This document shows, piece by piece, positions 45,533-56,848 of a stretch of DNA of 64,000 nt; positions within the stretch are counted from its first letter, which is position 1; each line of letters starts with the position of its first letter. The DNA lies in NCBI RefSeq assembly GCF_902497855.1, contig NZ_CABVHU010000007.1, positions 186,001 through 250,000 of the forward strand. Direction: 5' to 3'. The notes under the pieces are model-generated. The model saw nothing but the letters and a program-made list of their open reading frames with translations, searched no databases and was not told the DNA's origin. The stretch comes from Pseudomonas fluorescens (GTDB lineage Bacteria; Pseudomonadota; Gammaproteobacteria; Pseudomonadales; Pseudomonadaceae). The position numbers were made by a program, and so were the translations under genes.

Positions 45533-45658
45533 GGTTTTTCGACGAACCAGGCGAATGAGCGGTTAGTTGTAAAGCTATTCGCGACGCCCGGCAAGTCGTG
45601 CCCCATGGGGGTTCGGTGTTCTTCAGGGGTGCGCTATCGGGGTGCGAAACGTCGCCTG

Positions 45659-45673
45659 ACTGTTCAGACCAGT
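45659..45673. promoter_or_regulatory. Candidate FadR-type operator for the divergent GntR/ABC transporter region
   Basis: ACTGTTC-A-GACCAGT is a near-perfect palindrome resembling the FadR pattern ACTGGTC-N-GACCAGT, with one mismatch. It is followed at 45667-45699 by a direct repeat, GACCAGTAAGACCG and AACCAGTAAAACCG, 19 bases apart. It lies in the 255-base gap between the regulator and the transporter genes. Confidence 0.4.
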
Positions 45674-45787
45674 AAGACCGAATAGAACCAGTAAAACCGT
45701 GGCCTGCACACCCCAAAAACCGATCTTGGCATGGCCCGTGCTCTATCGAATCGTAGAAATTACTTCCCGTCGATTCGGAGATTTGCC

Positions 45788-46573
45788 ATGGCCCAGCGTT
45801 ACAGCGCCCTCCTCGCCCTCCTGTTTGCCAGCCTGATGCTGAGCCAGGCGCCCGCCCACGCCGACGGTTTGGAGGATGTGGTCAAGCGCGGCGTCCTCAA
45901 GGTGGCCGTGCCCCAGGACTTCCCACCGTTCGGCTCGGTCGGCCCGGATATGAAGCCACGCGGACTCGATGTCGACACCGCCAGACTGCTGGCCGACCAA
46001 CTCAAGGTCAAACTCGAATTGACGCCGGTCAACAGCACCAACCGCATCCCGTTCCTGACCACCGGCAAGGTCGACCTGGTGATTTCCAGCCTGGGCAAGA
46101 ACCCCGAGCGCGAGAAGGTCATCGACTTCTCCAGCGCCTACGCCCCCTTCTACCTCGCCGTATTCGGCCCGCCCGATGCCGATATCAAAGGCCTGGACGA
46201 CCTGAAGGGCAAGACCATCAGCGTCACCCGGGGCGCCATCGAGGACATCGAGTTGAGCAAAGTCGCTCCCGAAGGCGCGACCATCAAGCGCTTCGAAGAC
46301 AATAACTCGACCATCGCCGCCTACCTCGCCGGGCAAGTCGACCTGATCGCCAGCGGCAACGTGGTGATGGTGGCGATCAGCGAGCGCAACCCGAAGCGCG
46401 TGCCGGCGCTGAAAGTGAAACTCAAGGATTCGCCGGTCTACGTCGGCGTGAACAAGAACGAGCCGGCGCTGCTGGGCAAGGTCAACCAGATCCTGGCCAC
46501 CGCCAAGACTGACGGCGCGCTGGAGAAAAACGCCCGGACCTGGCTCAAAGAGCCGCTGCCGGCCGATCTCTGA
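45788..46573 (+). CDS. Polar amino-acid ABC transporter substrate-binding protein
   Basis: A 261-residue periplasmic protein of family 3 (polar amino acid). Signal peptide MAQRYSALLALLFASLMLSQ ends near APAHA (residue 25), and the mature domain begins DGLEDVVKRGVLKVAVPQDF, the family's usual opening. The domain includes DVDTARLLADQLKVKLELTP and the VDLVISSLGKNPERE stretch that contacts the ligand carboxylate. It is the first gene of a four-gene transporter operon. The ligand could be an amino acid or related compound; it cannot be read off. Confidence 0.9.
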   Translation: MAQRYSALLALLFASLMLSQAPAHADGLEDVVKRGVLKVAVPQDFPPFGSVGPDMKPRGLDVDTARLLADQLKVKLELTPVNSTNRIPFLTTGKVDLVISSLGKNPEREKVIDFSSAYAPFYLAVFGPPDADIKGLDDLKGKTISVTRGAIEDIELSKVAPEGATIKRFEDNNSTIAAYLAGQVDLIASGNVVMVAISERNPKRVPALKVKLKDSPVYVGVNKNEPALLGKVNQILATAKTDGALEKNARTWLKEPLPADL

Positions 46574-46594
46574 TCGCTGCAGGGGAGACTGAAC

Positions 46595-47263
46595 ATGTCC
46601 TATCAGTTCGACTTCATTCCAGTGGTGCAAAACACTGACCTATTGCTGCGCGGCGCCCTGTTCACCCTTGAGCTGACCGCCATCGGCGCCGTGTTCGGGG
46701 TAGGCCTGGGCATTGTCGGGGCGCTGGTGCGAGCGTGGAACATCCACCCGTTCTCAGCAATCTTCGGTGTCTACGTCGAGTTGATCCGCAACACGCCGTT
46801 CCTGGTGCAGTTGTTTTTCATCTTCTTCGGCTTGCCGTCCCTGGGTGTGCAGATTTCCGAATGGCAGGCGGCGGTGCTGGCGATGGTGGTCAACCTCGGG
46901 GCCTATTCGACCGAGATCATCCGCGCCGGCATTCAAGCGATCCCCCGCGGCCAGCTGGAAGCCGCTGCCGCATTGGCGATGAGCCGCTTCGAAGCCTTTC
47001 GCCACGTGGTGCTGCTGCCGGCGCTCGGCAAAGTCTGGCCGGCCCTGAGCAGCCAGATCATCATCGTCATGCTGGGCTCGGCGGTCTGTTCGCAGATTGC
47101 CACCGAAGAGCTGAGCTTTGCCGCCAACTTCATTCAGTCGCGCAACTTCCGCGCCTTTGAAACCTATGCCCTGACTACGCTGCTCTACCTGTGCATGGCG
47201 CTGCTGATCCGCCAGTTACTGAACTGGATAGGTCGCCGGTACATAGCAAGGAGCAACCAATGA
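46595..47263 (+). CDS. Polar amino-acid ABC transporter permease 1
   Basis: 222 residues with about five membrane helices and a HisM/GlnP-type permease loop (EAAAALAMSRFEAFRHVVLLP). It starts MSYQFDFIPVVQNTDLLLRG, 21 bases after the binding protein gene, preceded by GGGGAGA. It overlaps the second permease by four bases (ATGA), so the two halves are translated together and form a heterodimer. Confidence 0.92.
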   Translation: MSYQFDFIPVVQNTDLLLRGALFTLELTAIGAVFGVGLGIVGALVRAWNIHPFSAIFGVYVELIRNTPFLVQLFFIFFGLPSLGVQISEWQAAVLAMVVNLGAYSTEIIRAGIQAIPRGQLEAAAALAMSRFEAFRHVVLLPALGKVWPALSSQIIIVMLGSAVCSQIATEELSFAANFIQSRNFRAFETYALTTLLYLCMALLIRQLLNWIGRRYIARSNQ

Positions 47264-47910
47264 GCGACTTCACTTTCTGGGACATCCTGCGCAACCTGCT
47301 CACGGGCCTGCAATGGACGTTGGCACTGTCGCTGGTGGCGTTTGTCGGCGGCGGGCTGATCGGCTTGCTGATCATGGTCATGCGCATTTCAAAAAAATCC
47401 CTGCCCAGCAGTGTCGCCCGCACGTACATCGAACTGTTCCAGGGCACGCCGCTGTTGATGCAGCTATTCCTGGTGTTCTTCGGCGTCGCGTTGGCCGGGG
47501 TGGAGATTTCGCCGTGGATGGCCGCGGCGATCGCCCTGACGCTGTTCACCAGCGCCTACCTGGCGGAGATCTGGCGCGGTTGCGTCGAGTCGATCCCAAA
47601 CGGCCAGTGGGAAGCCTCTGCAAGCCTGGCGCTCAACCCACTGGAGCAACTGCGCTACGTCATCCTGCCGCAAGCGCTACGGATCGCCGTGGCGCCGACC
47701 GTGGGCTTTTCGGTGCAGGTGGTCAAAGGTACCGCCGTCACCTCGATCATCGGTTTCACCGAACTGACCAAGACGGGCGGCATGCTCGCCAACGCGACCT
47801 TCGAGCCGTTCATGGTCTATGGCCTGGTGGCCCTCGGTTACTTCCTGCTCTGCTACCCCTTGTCCCTCAGTGCGCGCTATCTGGAAAGGAGACTGCATGC
47901 CTCTGCTTAG
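47260..47910 (+). CDS. Polar amino-acid ABC transporter permease 2
   Basis: 216 residues, about five helices, with the permease loop EASASLALNPLEQLRYVILP. The start MSDFTFWDILRNLLTG overlaps the stop of permease 1 (ATGA) and AAGGAGC precedes it; an open frame upstream would be inside the first gene. It overlaps the ATPase gene by 14 bases. Together with permease 1 it forms the membrane channel. Confidence 0.92.
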   Translation: MSDFTFWDILRNLLTGLQWTLALSLVAFVGGGLIGLLIMVMRISKKSLPSSVARTYIELFQGTPLLMQLFLVFFGVALAGVEISPWMAAAIALTLFTSAYLAEIWRGCVESIPNGQWEASASLALNPLEQLRYVILPQALRIAVAPTVGFSVQVVKGTAVTSIIGFTELTKTGGMLANATFEPFMVYGLVALGYFLLCYPLSLSARYLERRLHASA

Positions 47911-48634
47911 AATTTCGGCCCTGCATAAATATTACGGCGATCACCATGTGCTCAAAGGCATCGACCTGAGCGTCGAGGAAGGCCAGGTGGTGGCGATCAT
48001 CGGCCGCAGCGGCTCGGGCAAATCCACCTTGTTGCGCACTTTGAATGGCCTGGAGTCGATCAACGACGGCGTGATCGAAGTCGACGGCGAATACCTCGAC
48101 GCCGCCCGCGCCGACCTGCGCAGCCTGCGGCAGAAAGTCGGGATGGTGTTCCAGCAGTTCAACCTGTTCCCGCACCTCACCGTGGGCGAAAACGTCATGC
48201 TTGCACCGCAAGTGGTGCAGAAAGTGCCAAAAGCCAGGGCTGTCGGACTGGCGCGGGAGATGCTGGAACGGGTGGGTCTGGGGGAAAAATTCGATGCGTT
48301 TCCGGACCGGCTGTCCGGCGGGCAGCAACAGCGGGTGGCAATTGCCCGGGCGTTGGCGATGTCGCCCAAGGTTTTGCTTTGTGATGAGATTACTTCGGCG
48401 CTGGACCCGGAACTGGTCAATGAAGTGTTGGGCGTGGTTCGGCAGCTGGCGGCGCAAGGCATGACCTTGATCATGGTCACCCATGAAATGCGTTTTGCCC
48501 GGGAGGTTGGGGATAAGTTGGTGTTCATGCATCAGGGCAAGGTGCATGAGGTGGGGGATCCGAAGGTGTTGTTTGCCAATCCGCAGACGGCGGAACTGGC
48601 GAATTTCATCGGGACGGTGGAAGCGGCGGGCTGA
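47897..48634 (+). CDS. Polar amino-acid ABC transporter ATP-binding protein
   Basis: A 245-residue ATPase. Walker A GRSGSGKST is at about 36-44, the Q-loop is in VFQQFNLFPHLT, the signature is LSGGQQQR, Walker B is VLLCDEITSALDPEL and the H-loop is in VTHEMRFAREV. The DEITSALDPE form is typical of the GlnQ/HisP group. The start MPLLRISALHKYYGDHHVLK overlaps permease 2. It completes the operon and is followed by a REP doublet. Confidence 0.94.
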   Translation: MPLLRISALHKYYGDHHVLKGIDLSVEEGQVVAIIGRSGSGKSTLLRTLNGLESINDGVIEVDGEYLDAARADLRSLRQKVGMVFQQFNLFPHLTVGENVMLAPQVVQKVPKARAVGLAREMLERVGLGEKFDAFPDRLSGGQQQRVAIARALAMSPKVLLCDEITSALDPELVNEVLGVVRQLAAQGMTLIMVTHEMRFAREVGDKLVFMHQGKVHEVGDPKVLFANPQTAELANFIGTVEAAG

Positions 48635-48660
48635 TAGATATTCAGCGCCCTGAGGCCGTC

Positions 48661-48735
48661 TTCCCGAGCAGGCTCGCTCCCACAATGGATTTTGGGTACA
48701 CATGCAATCCCTGTGGGAGCGAGCCTGCTCGCGAT
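48661..48735. repeat. REP doublet, GAGCGAGCCTGCTCGCGA class
   Basis: Inverted copies of GAGCGAGCCTGCTCGCGA preceded by TGTGG, with one arm altered (CCCGAGCAGG). It lies between the transporter operon and ppx. Confidence 0.82.
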
Positions 48736-48852
48736 TGACCGCGCAGCGGTCGCCGACATGACTGTGTTGGATCAATGCTTTGAACTCTGCGCGTTGGCGC
48801 CAGCGTTTGATCGTGGCACGATGTCAGGGTTATCGACCGAGACCCCCTGACC

Positions 48853-50355
48853 ATGCCGCAATCCCAAGCCAAGAATCTGTCCCTGATCGCCGCAATCGAC
48901 CTGGGCTCCAACAGCTTTCACATGGTCGTGGCCAAGGCCCAGAACAGCGAAATCCGTATTCTCGAACGTCTCGGGGAGAAGGTTCAGCTGGCCGCCGGCA
49001 TTGATGAAGAGCGCCAGCTCAGCGAAGAATCCATGCAACGCGGGCTCGATTGCCTGAAGCGCTTTGCCCAACTGATCAACGGTATGCCGCCTGGCGCCGT
49101 GCGAATCGTGGGCACCAACGCCTTGCGTGAAGCCCGCAACCGCGCTGAATTCATCCGCCGCGCCGAAGACATCCTCGGCCACCCGGTGGAAGTCATCTCC
49201 GGCCGTGAAGAAGCGCGCCTGATCTACCTCGGCGTTTCCCACACCCTCGCCGACACGCCGGGCAAGCGCCTGGTGGCCGACATCGGCGGCGGCAGTACCG
49301 AATTCATCATTGGCCAGCGCTTCGAACCGCTGCTGCGCGAAAGCCTGCAGATGGGCTGCGTCAGTTTTACCCAGCGCTATTTCAAGGACGGCAAGATCAC
49401 CCCGGCCCGCTATGCCCAGGCGTACACGGCAGCGCGGCTGGAGATCATGAGCATCGAACACGCCTTGCACCGCCTGACCTGGGATGAAGCCATCGGCTCC
49501 TCAGGCACCATCCGGGCCATCGGCCTGGCACTGAAGGCCGGCGGGCATGGCACGGGTGAAGTGAACGCTGAAGGCCTGGCCTGGCTCAAGCGCAAATTGT
49601 TCAAGCTCGGTGACATCGAGAAGATCGACTTCGAAGGCATCAAGCCGGACCGTCGGGCGATCTTCCCGGCCGGCCTGGCGATTCTCGAAGCCATCTTCGA
49701 TGCCCTTGAACTGCAACGCATGGACCACTGTGAAGGCGCCCTGCGCGAAGGTGTGCTCTATGACCTGCTCGGCCGGCATCACCACGAAGACGTCCGCGAG
49801 CGCACCCTCAGTTCGCTGATGGAGCGTTATCACGTCGATCTGGAACAGGCGGCGCGGGTCGAACGCAAAGCGTTGCACGCGTTTGACCAAGTGGCCGAGG
49901 ACTGGGACCTGGAGGACGGCATCTGGCGCGAACTGCTGGGCTGGGCCGCCAAGGTTCATGAAGTGGGCCTGGACATCGCTCACTATCACTACCACAAGCA
50001 TGGCGCCTACCTGATCGAGCATTCGGACCTGGCGGGTTTCTCCCGCGAAGACCAGCTGATGCTCGCACTGCTGGTGCGCGGCCATCGACGCAATATCCCC
50101 CGGGACAAGTTTGCCGAGTTCGGCGATGAAGGCATCAAGCTGATTCGCCTGTGCGTGCTGCTGCGCTTTGCGATCCTGTTCCATCACATCCGCGGCACCC
50201 AGCAAATGCCTCAGGTCGTGCTGCACGCCAATGGCGACAGCCTGGATGTGTTGTTCCCGGAAAACTGGCTGGATGAAAACCAGCTGACCCAGGCCGACTT
50301 CGGTCTCGAAGCGGAATGGCTGACCCGGGTCGGCATTGTGCTTAACGTGCGCTGA
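48853..50355 (+). CDS. ppx: Exopolyphosphatase
   Basis: A 500-residue Ppx/GppA phosphatase that releases phosphate from polyphosphate ends. The ASKHA ATPase core is visible: [32 protein letters not shown], then [15 protein letters not shown]. The C-terminal HD-like helical domain completes the length seen in E. coli Ppx (about 510). It converges with ppk, its counterpart, the order used by many pseudomonads, so polymer synthesis and breakdown genes share an intergenic spacer rather than an operon. Confidence 0.95.
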   Translation: MPQSQAKNLSLIAAIDLGSNSFHMVVAKAQNSEIRILERLGEKVQLAAGIDEERQLSEESMQRGLDCLKRFAQLINGMPPGAVRIVGTNALREARNRAEFIRRAEDILGHPVEVISGREEARLIYLGVSHTLADTPGKRLVADIGGGSTEFIIGQRFEPLLRESLQMGCVSFTQRYFKDGKITPARYAQAYTAARLEIMSIEHALHRLTWDEAIGSSGTIRAIGLALKAGGHGTGEVNAEGLAWLKRKLFKLGDIEKIDFEGIKPDRRAIFPAGLAILEAIFDALELQRMDHCEGALREGVLYDLLGRHHHEDVRERTLSSLMERYHVDLEQAARVERKALHAFDQVAEDWDLEDGIWRELLGWAAKVHEVGLDIAHYHYHKHGAYLIEHSDLAGFSREDQLMLALLVRGHRRNIPRDKFAEFGDEGIKLIRLCVLLRFAILFHHIRGTQQMPQVVLHANGDSLDVLFPENWLDENQLTQADFGLEAEWLTRVGIVLNVR

Positions 50356-50384
50356 ACCACCGCAAGACGTCCGCCAAACACGTC

Positions 50385-50552
50385 CCCTGCAGGAGCCGGC
50401 TTGCCGGCGAAGGCGTCCTTGAAATCGACGCAAGACTTGAAGGCCATACACTACGTGCGGCGATTCGACAACCCAGGCTCCAACAGGCGATAGGCCTTCA
50501 GGATTGTGGAGAATGGAAGGACGCCTTCGCTGGCAAGCCAGCTCCTACAGGG
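50385..50552. repeat. REP pair between ppx and ppk, diverged
   Basis: The left unit GGAGCCGGCTTGCCGGCGAA and the right unit (inverted GGAGCTGGCTTGCCAGCGAA) are about 110 bases apart, farther than in other doublets, and the left one has drifted. Confidence 0.7.
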
Positions 50553-50565
50553 GGGCGGTGGAAAT

Positions 50566-50598
50566 AAAAATGGCGATCCGCAGGGATCGCCATTTTTT
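50566..50598. terminator. Bidirectional terminator between ppx and ppk
   Basis: AAAAATGGCGATCC and GGATCGCCATTTTTT pair around GCAG, with T-runs in both directions. It lies between the converging ppx and ppk. Confidence 0.88.
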
Positions 50599-50612
50599 AC
50601 ATCACGCCAGGA

Positions 50613-52835
50613 TTAACGCACCGCCAGGATCGGGCTGCCCAAACGCTCCAGCAAGGTGGCCTGCGCACTGCGCGGGTTCTGGTTGCCGGTCGGTGTGTTG
50701 CGGATGTAGCGACCGTCCGCCTGCAGGCTCCAGCTATGGGTGTTGTCGGTCAGATACAGCTCCAGCTCCTTCTTGACCCGCATGATCAGCTTCTTGCCTT
50801 CCACCGGGAAGCAAGTCTCGACACGCTTGTCGAGGTTGCGCTCCATCCAGTCGGCACTGGACAGGAACATCTGCTCCTCCCCGCCGTTCAGGAAATAGAA
50901 GACCCGGGTGTGCTCCAGGAAGCGCCCGATGATCGAGCGCACGTGGATGTTGTGCGAGACCCCGGCGATGCCCGGACGCAGGCAGCACATGCCGCGTACC
51001 ACCAGATCGATACGCACCCCGGACTGACTGGCCTTGTACAGCGCGCGGATGATCTTCGGATCAGTCAGCGAGTTGAACTTGGCGATGATGTGCGCCGGTT
51101 TGCCGTCGAGGGCGAACTGAGTCTCCCGGGCAATCATGTCGAGCATGCCCTTCTTCAGCGTGAACGGCGCATGCAGCAGTTTCTTCATGCGCAGGGTCTT
51201 GCCCATGCCGATCAGTTGGCTGAACAGTTTGCCCACGTCTTCGCACAAGGCGTCGTCGGACGTCAGCAAACTGTAGTCGGTGTACAGGCGGGCGTTGGCC
51301 GCGTGGTAGTTACCGGTCCCCAAGTGGGCGTAGCGGACAATTTCCCCGGCTTCGCGACGCAGGATCAGCATCATCTTGGCGTGGGTCTTGAAGCCGACCA
51401 CACCGTAGATCACCACCGCACCGGCCGCTTGCAGGCGGCTGGCCAGTTGCAGGTTGGACTCTTCGTCAAACCGTGCGCGCAACTCGATGACCGCGGTGAC
51501 TTCCTTGCCGTTACGCGCCGCATCCACCAGCGCATCGACGATTTCCGAGTTGGCGCCGGAGCGGTACAGGGTCTGGCGCACCGCTAATACGTGCGGGTCC
51601 TTGGCGGCCTGGCGCAGCAGATCGACCACCGGGGTGAACGACTCGAACGGGTGCAGCAGCAGGATGTCCTGCTTGCTGATCACGCTGAAAATGTTCTCGC
51701 TGTTCTGCAACAGTTTCGGGATCTGCGGCGTGAACGGCAGGTATTGCAGTTCGCGCTGGCTGTCCAGGCCGGTGATGCTGAACAGACGGGTCAGGTTGAC
51801 CGGACCGTTGACCTGATACAGCTCGGTCTCGTGCAGGTTGAACTGCTTGAGCAAGTAGTCGGACAGGTGTTTCGGGCAGGTGTCGGCCACTTCCAGACGC
51901 ACCGCGTCCCCGTAGCGACGGGAGAACAACTCGCCGCGCAGGGCGCGAGCCAGGTCTTCCACATCTTCGGTATCGACGGAAAGGTCGGCGTTGCGGGTCA
52001 GCCGGAACTGGTAGCAGCCCTTGACCTTCATACCCTGGAACAGGTCATCGGCGTGAGCATGGATCATCGACGACAGGAACACATAGTTGTCGCCAGGACC
52101 GCCGACTTCTTCCGGAACCTTGATGACCCGCGGCAGCAGGCGGGGTGCCGGGATGATCGCCAGACCGGAATCGCGGCCGAAGGCGTCGATGCCTTCGAGT
52201 TCGACGATGAAGTTCAGGCTCTTGTTCACCAGCAACGGGAACGGGTGGGTCGGGTCGAGGCCGATCGGGGTGATGATCGGGGCGATCTCGTCGCGGAAAA
52301 AACGGCGAACCCAGGTTTTGATCTTGGTGGTCCAGTGACGCCGGCGGATGAAGCGGACCTGATGCTTTTCCAGTTCCGGCAACAGGATGTCGTTGAGGAT
52401 CGCGTACTGGCGGTCGACGTGACCGTGTACCAACTCGCTGATGCGGGCCAGGGCCTGATGCGGTTGCAGACCATCCGCGCCGGCCTGCTCACGGGCGAAG
52501 GTGATCTGCTTCTTCAGGCCGGCCACACGGATTTCGAAGAACTCGTCCAGGTTGCTGGAGAAGATCAGCAGAAATTTCAGCCGCTCCAGCAAGGGGTAGG
52601 ACACATCCAGTGCCTGTTCCAGCACGCGGATATTGAACTGCAGTTGCGATAGCTCGCGATGGATGTACAGGCTGCTGTCATCCAGACCGGGGATGGCAAT
52701 CGCCGGCGTCGCCGCAGCAGGCTCGGCTACCACCGCGGAGGGAGCAGGCTCCAGCTCCGGCGGGGTTTCGGCGATTTGCTCCACCACAGGTTGAGCCTCT
52801 TTTACGGCGACTTCAGTGAGTCCTTCGGTAGTCAT
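50613..52835 (-). CDS. ppk: Polyphosphate kinase 1
   Basis: A 740-residue Ppk1 that makes polyphosphate from ATP. It has an N-terminal extension of about 45 residues, rich in Ala, Glu and Pro, ahead of the core, which starts near [20 protein letters not shown]. The phospholipase-D-like catalytic half has the [20 protein letters not shown] block with the phospho-histidine and [16 protein letters not shown], then a second half with [11 protein letters not shown]. It follows hemB by 18 bases and is likely co-transcribed with it. Confidence 0.95.
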   Translation of the reverse strand: MTTEGLTEVAVKEAQPVVEQIAETPPELEPAPSAVVAEPAAATPAIAIPGLDDSSLYIHRELSQLQFNIRVLEQALDVSYPLLERLKFLLIFSSNLDEFFEIRVAGLKKQITFAREQAGADGLQPHQALARISELVHGHVDRQYAILNDILLPELEKHQVRFIRRRHWTTKIKTWVRRFFRDEIAPIITPIGLDPTHPFPLLVNKSLNFIVELEGIDAFGRDSGLAIIPAPRLLPRVIKVPEEVGGPGDNYVFLSSMIHAHADDLFQGMKVKGCYQFRLTRNADLSVDTEDVEDLARALRGELFSRRYGDAVRLEVADTCPKHLSDYLLKQFNLHETELYQVNGPVNLTRLFSITGLDSQRELQYLPFTPQIPKLLQNSENIFSVISKQDILLLHPFESFTPVVDLLRQAAKDPHVLAVRQTLYRSGANSEIVDALVDAARNGKEVTAVIELRARFDEESNLQLASRLQAAGAVVIYGVVGFKTHAKMMLILRREAGEIVRYAHLGTGNYHAANARLYTDYSLLTSDDALCEDVGKLFSQLIGMGKTLRMKKLLHAPFTLKKGMLDMIARETQFALDGKPAHIIAKFNSLTDPKIIRALYKASQSGVRIDLVVRGMCCLRPGIAGVSHNIHVRSIIGRFLEHTRVFYFLNGGEEQMFLSSADWMERNLDKRVETCFPVEGKKLIMRVKKELELYLTDNTHSWSLQADGRYIRNTPTGNQNPRSAQATLLERLGSPILAVR

Positions 52836-52853
52836 GGAATGTTCCTGGGAGGG

Positions 52854-53906
<1,053 letters not shown>

Positions 53907-54072
53907 TTATAAGCGACCATTATGACCGTGGTATTACAGTTATGTGCACCTGTGACAGCTAGTCGCATTCCATTCTCCTTGTAGGAAATGTTCACGTCGA
54001 GACACATTTGGACACTTTCATGAATGTGCACGAAGGGTTAGGCTGCGCGTTCATTTCGCCAGCATCCAGACA

Positions 54073-54705
54073 ATGCTCCAACAATTTCTTCAGGAATTCG
54101 GCTACTTCGCCCTCTTTCTCGGCACGTTTTTCGAAGGCGAAACCATTCTGGTGCTCGCAGGCTTCCTCGCGTTCCGCGGATACATGGACCTCAAAGTGGT
54201 GATGATCGTGGCGTTCCTCGGCAGTTATGCCGGTGATCAGCTGTGGTATTTCCTGGGGCGCAAACACGGCCGCAAGTTGCTGGCACGCAAACCGCGCTGG
54301 CAATTGATGGGCGACCGCGCGCTGGAACATATCCGCAGGCACCCGGACATCTGGGTCCTGAGCTTCCGCTTTGTCTATGGACTGCGCACGGTGATGCCGG
54401 TGGCGATCGGCCTGTCGGGCTATCCGCCGGGACGTTATCTGCTGCTCAACGGGATCGGTGCCGCGATCTGGGCTGCCGCGCTGGCGGCCGCGGCCTATCA
54501 CTTCGGCGCGGTGCTCGAAGGCATGCTCGGCAGCGTCAAGAAGTACGAATTGTGGGTGCTGGGCGCGCTGCTGGTCGTCGGCTTTTGCCTGTGGCTGCGG
54601 CGACGCTTCAAGAATGCCCGCCTGGCGAAGAAGATCTACGCCGACGAGCAAGCCTTGAAAGCCGAACAGGCCAAAATCGACGGTCCTAAGACGCCAGTCG
54701 AGTGA
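54073..54705 (+). CDS. DedA-family membrane protein
   Basis: 210 residues with four or five hydrophobic segments. The DedA features are FGYFALFLGTFFEGETILVL near the start and the FRFVYGLRTVMPVAIGLSGY arginine-containing re-entrant motif. DedA proteins help undecaprenyl-phosphate or lipid translocation; members from this subgroup are not characterised. The start after a weak GCCAGCATCCAGACA lacks a good ribosome-binding site. Its end overlaps the converging gene by 20 bases. Confidence 0.85.
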   Translation: MLQQFLQEFGYFALFLGTFFEGETILVLAGFLAFRGYMDLKVVMIVAFLGSYAGDQLWYFLGRKHGRKLLARKPRWQLMGDRALEHIRRHPDIWVLSFRFVYGLRTVMPVAIGLSGYPPGRYLLLNGIGAAIWAAALAAAAYHFGAVLEGMLGSVKKYELWVLGALLVVGFCLWLRRRFKNARLAKKIYADEQALKAEQAKIDGPKTPVE

Positions 54706-55921
54706 AGCGGTTTCGGCAACAGTAGAGACCGATCACGCTGAGCAGGCTGTAACTGAGCAGCCCGACCCAGCCCACCGCACTGGCCGGCCACAGCCCGACC
54801 ACTGGCGCCAGCCATACCAGCGGCAGGTTGGATGCCAGTCGCAGCAGCTCCAGCTTCAACGCCCACGGGCGATTCTCCAAGGCCACGCCCAGTACGAACA
54901 AACCCAGCGCCACGGCGCTCCAGCCGAGCACCAGCGCGGCTGTCGGCAGATGCTGCGCAAGATTCATCAAGTAGCTGCCCAGCGCGATGTAGACGCAAAA
55001 CTGCACCGCAACGTAAAGCTGCTGACGCCCGTCCAGCGGCACCTCGAATTTGCGGAACTGACTCAGGTCCGGCTTGTTCATCGGGTACTTCGCCGCCACA
55101 TCCGCCGGCCGCCAACCGGTGCGCATGAACCAGATCCGCAACTTGTCCCACCCACTCCCGGCTCGCCGTGCGTCATCCCATAATTGTACGTAGAACTGCA
55201 CGTTCGCCCATAGCGGATTCCAGCTCGCCAGCGGCGTGGTCACGCCGAAAATCACTGGTTCGTTGTCGTCCTCTTCCTGGAACGAGCCAAATAGACGGTC
55301 CCAAATAATGAACACCCCGCCGTAGTTGCGATCCATGTAGAGAGCGTTTTGTGCATGGTGAGCCCGATGATTGGACGGCGTGACGAAGAACCACTCGAAC
55401 CAGCCGAGCTTGGGAATATGCCGGGTATGCACCCAGAACTGATACAGCAGGTTCAACGCGGCGACGCTGACGAACACCAGCAGCGGCACACCCAGCACCG
55501 CCATGGGCAGGTAGAAAATCCAGCTCAGGAGAAAGCCGGTGCTGGTCTGGCGCAGGGCGGTGGAGAGGTTGTAGTCCTCGCTCTGGTGATGCACCGAATG
55601 CGCCGCCCAGAGGATGTTGCGCTCGTGGCCCAGGCGATGCAGCCAGTAGTAGCAGAAGTCGTAGAGGACGAAAGCAAACACCCAGACCCAGACGCGGTCG
55701 GCCGAGAGTTCGAACAGCGCCAGATGCTCAAGGGCAAATGCGTAGGTGACCAGGCCGACACCCTTGGTCAGCAAGCCCGTGGTGGTCGACAGCACGCCGG
55801 TGCTGACGCTGTTGATCGCGTCCGCTACCCGGTAATTGCTCACCCCGCGCCAACGGTCGGCCAGCAGCTCGAGGGCGATCAGCACAAAGAAAAATGGCAC
55901 CGCATACAGAATGAAGTCCAT
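54686..55921 (-). CDS. Sterol desaturase/fatty acid hydroxylase superfamily protein
   Basis: A 411-residue membrane di-iron enzyme. The three histidine clusters are in order: HRLGHE, HSVHHQS and NHRAHHAQN, spread over residues 95-190. It has several membrane helices and a C-terminal extra membrane portion (residues 290-411) not found in short members. Related proteins make hydroxylated or ether lipids, but its substrate is not known. It lies divergent from elbB and converges with the DedA gene. Confidence 0.85.
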   Translation of the reverse strand: MDFILYAVPFFFVLIALELLADRWRGVSNYRVADAINSVSTGVLSTTTGLLTKGVGLVTYAFALEHLALFELSADRVWVWVFAFVLYDFCYYWLHRLGHERNILWAAHSVHHQSEDYNLSTALRQTSTGFLLSWIFYLPMAVLGVPLLVFVSVAALNLLYQFWVHTRHIPKLGWFEWFFVTPSNHRAHHAQNALYMDRNYGGVFIIWDRLFGSFQEEDDNEPVIFGVTTPLASWNPLWANVQFYVQLWDDARRAGSGWDKLRIWFMRTGWRPADVAAKYPMNKPDLSQFRKFEVPLDGRQQLYVAVQFCVYIALGSYLMNLAQHLPTAALVLGWSAVALGLFVLGVALENRPWALKLELLRLASNLPLVWLAPVVGLWPASAVGWVGLLSYSLLSVIGLYCCRNRFTRLAS

Positions 55922-56036
55922 GACGCGCCCTGATCGGAGTCTTGAGGACAGATCCTATGTGTATTCGCGAATTATCCCTATGGCAACGAGTGACAAATTA
56001 GTGGACATTTAACGCCATGAATCTGGAGAAAAGCCC

Positions 56037-56705
56037 ATGAGCAAAAAAGTTGCAGTGATCCTTTCCGGCTGTGGCGTCTACGACGGCGCCGAGATCCACG
56101 AGAGCGTGATTACCCTGCTGCGCCTGGACCAGCGTGGCGCCCAGGTGCAGTGTTTCGCCCCAAATATTGCGCAGTTGCATGTGATCAACCACCTGACCGG
56201 CGAAGAAATGCCCGAGTCGCGCAATGTGCTGGTGGAGTCGGCGCGCATCGCCCGGGGCAACATCAAGGATATTGGCGAAGCGGACGTTGAAGAATTCGAT
56301 GCGCTGATCGTTCCTGGCGGCTTCGGCTCGGCCAAGAACCTGTCGAACTTCGCCATCGAAGGTGCGGGCTGCACCGTGCAGCCGGAAGTCCTGGCGCTGG
56401 CCGAAGCCTTTGCCGAAGCGGGCAAGCCAGTCGGGCTGATCTGCATTTCGCCGGCGCTGGCGGCGAAAATTTATGGGCCGGGCGTGACCTGCACCATCGG
56501 TAACGATACCGACACGGCCGCGGCGATGAACAAGATGGGGGCGACACACGCGGAATGCGCGGTGACTGAAATCGTTGAAGACAAGGCGCGCAAGCTGGTC
56601 AGCACGCCGGCGTACATGCTGGCGCAAAGCATCAGCGAAGCAGCCTCCGGCATCAACAAACTGGTCGACCGCGTGCTCGAACTGACCCACGAAAACGACG
56701 CCTGA
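56037..56705 (+). CDS. elbB: Isoprenoid biosynthesis glyoxalase ElbB
   Basis: A 222-residue DJ-1/PfpI-family protein, originally associated with isoprenoid synthesis in E. coli and with glyoxalase activity. Start MSKKVAVILSGCGVYDGAEI with the ElbB-specific opening, then ALIVPGGFGSAKNLSNFA and the nucleophile cysteine in GLICISPALAAK. Only the general fold is certain; the physiological substrate is not. An ATG follows AATCTGGAGAAAAGCCC. Confidence 0.9.
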   Translation: MSKKVAVILSGCGVYDGAEIHESVITLLRLDQRGAQVQCFAPNIAQLHVINHLTGEEMPESRNVLVESARIARGNIKDIGEADVEEFDALIVPGGFGSAKNLSNFAIEGAGCTVQPEVLALAEAFAEAGKPVGLICISPALAAKIYGPGVTCTIGNDTDTAAAMNKMGATHAECAVTEIVEDKARKLVSTPAYMLAQSISEAASGINKLVDRVLELTHENDA

Positions 56706-56717
56706 AACCCCCTCTCT

Positions 56718-56848
56718 GATCGTTCCCACGCTCCGCGTGGGAATGAAGCCAGGGACGCTCCGCGTCCAAAAAGCGGACGCAGAGCGTCCGGTGAGGCATT
56801 CCCACGCGGAGCGTGGGAACGATCAGCCCCGGAGCGTGGGAACGATCA
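56718..56848. repeat. REP-like multi-hairpin repeat, GTTCCCACGCTCCGCGTGG class, overlapping a stop codon
   Basis: The copies are GTTCCCACGCTCCGCGTGG at left, a central GGACGCTCCGCGTCC and its inverted copy, and CCACGCGGAGCGTGGGAACG at right, then a fourth short copy to 56848. The TGA stop of the YaiI-type gene (56846-56848, minus strand) is immediately followed by this repeat, and TCGTTCCCACGCTCCG on the minus strand continues the stop codon. Confidence 0.82.
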
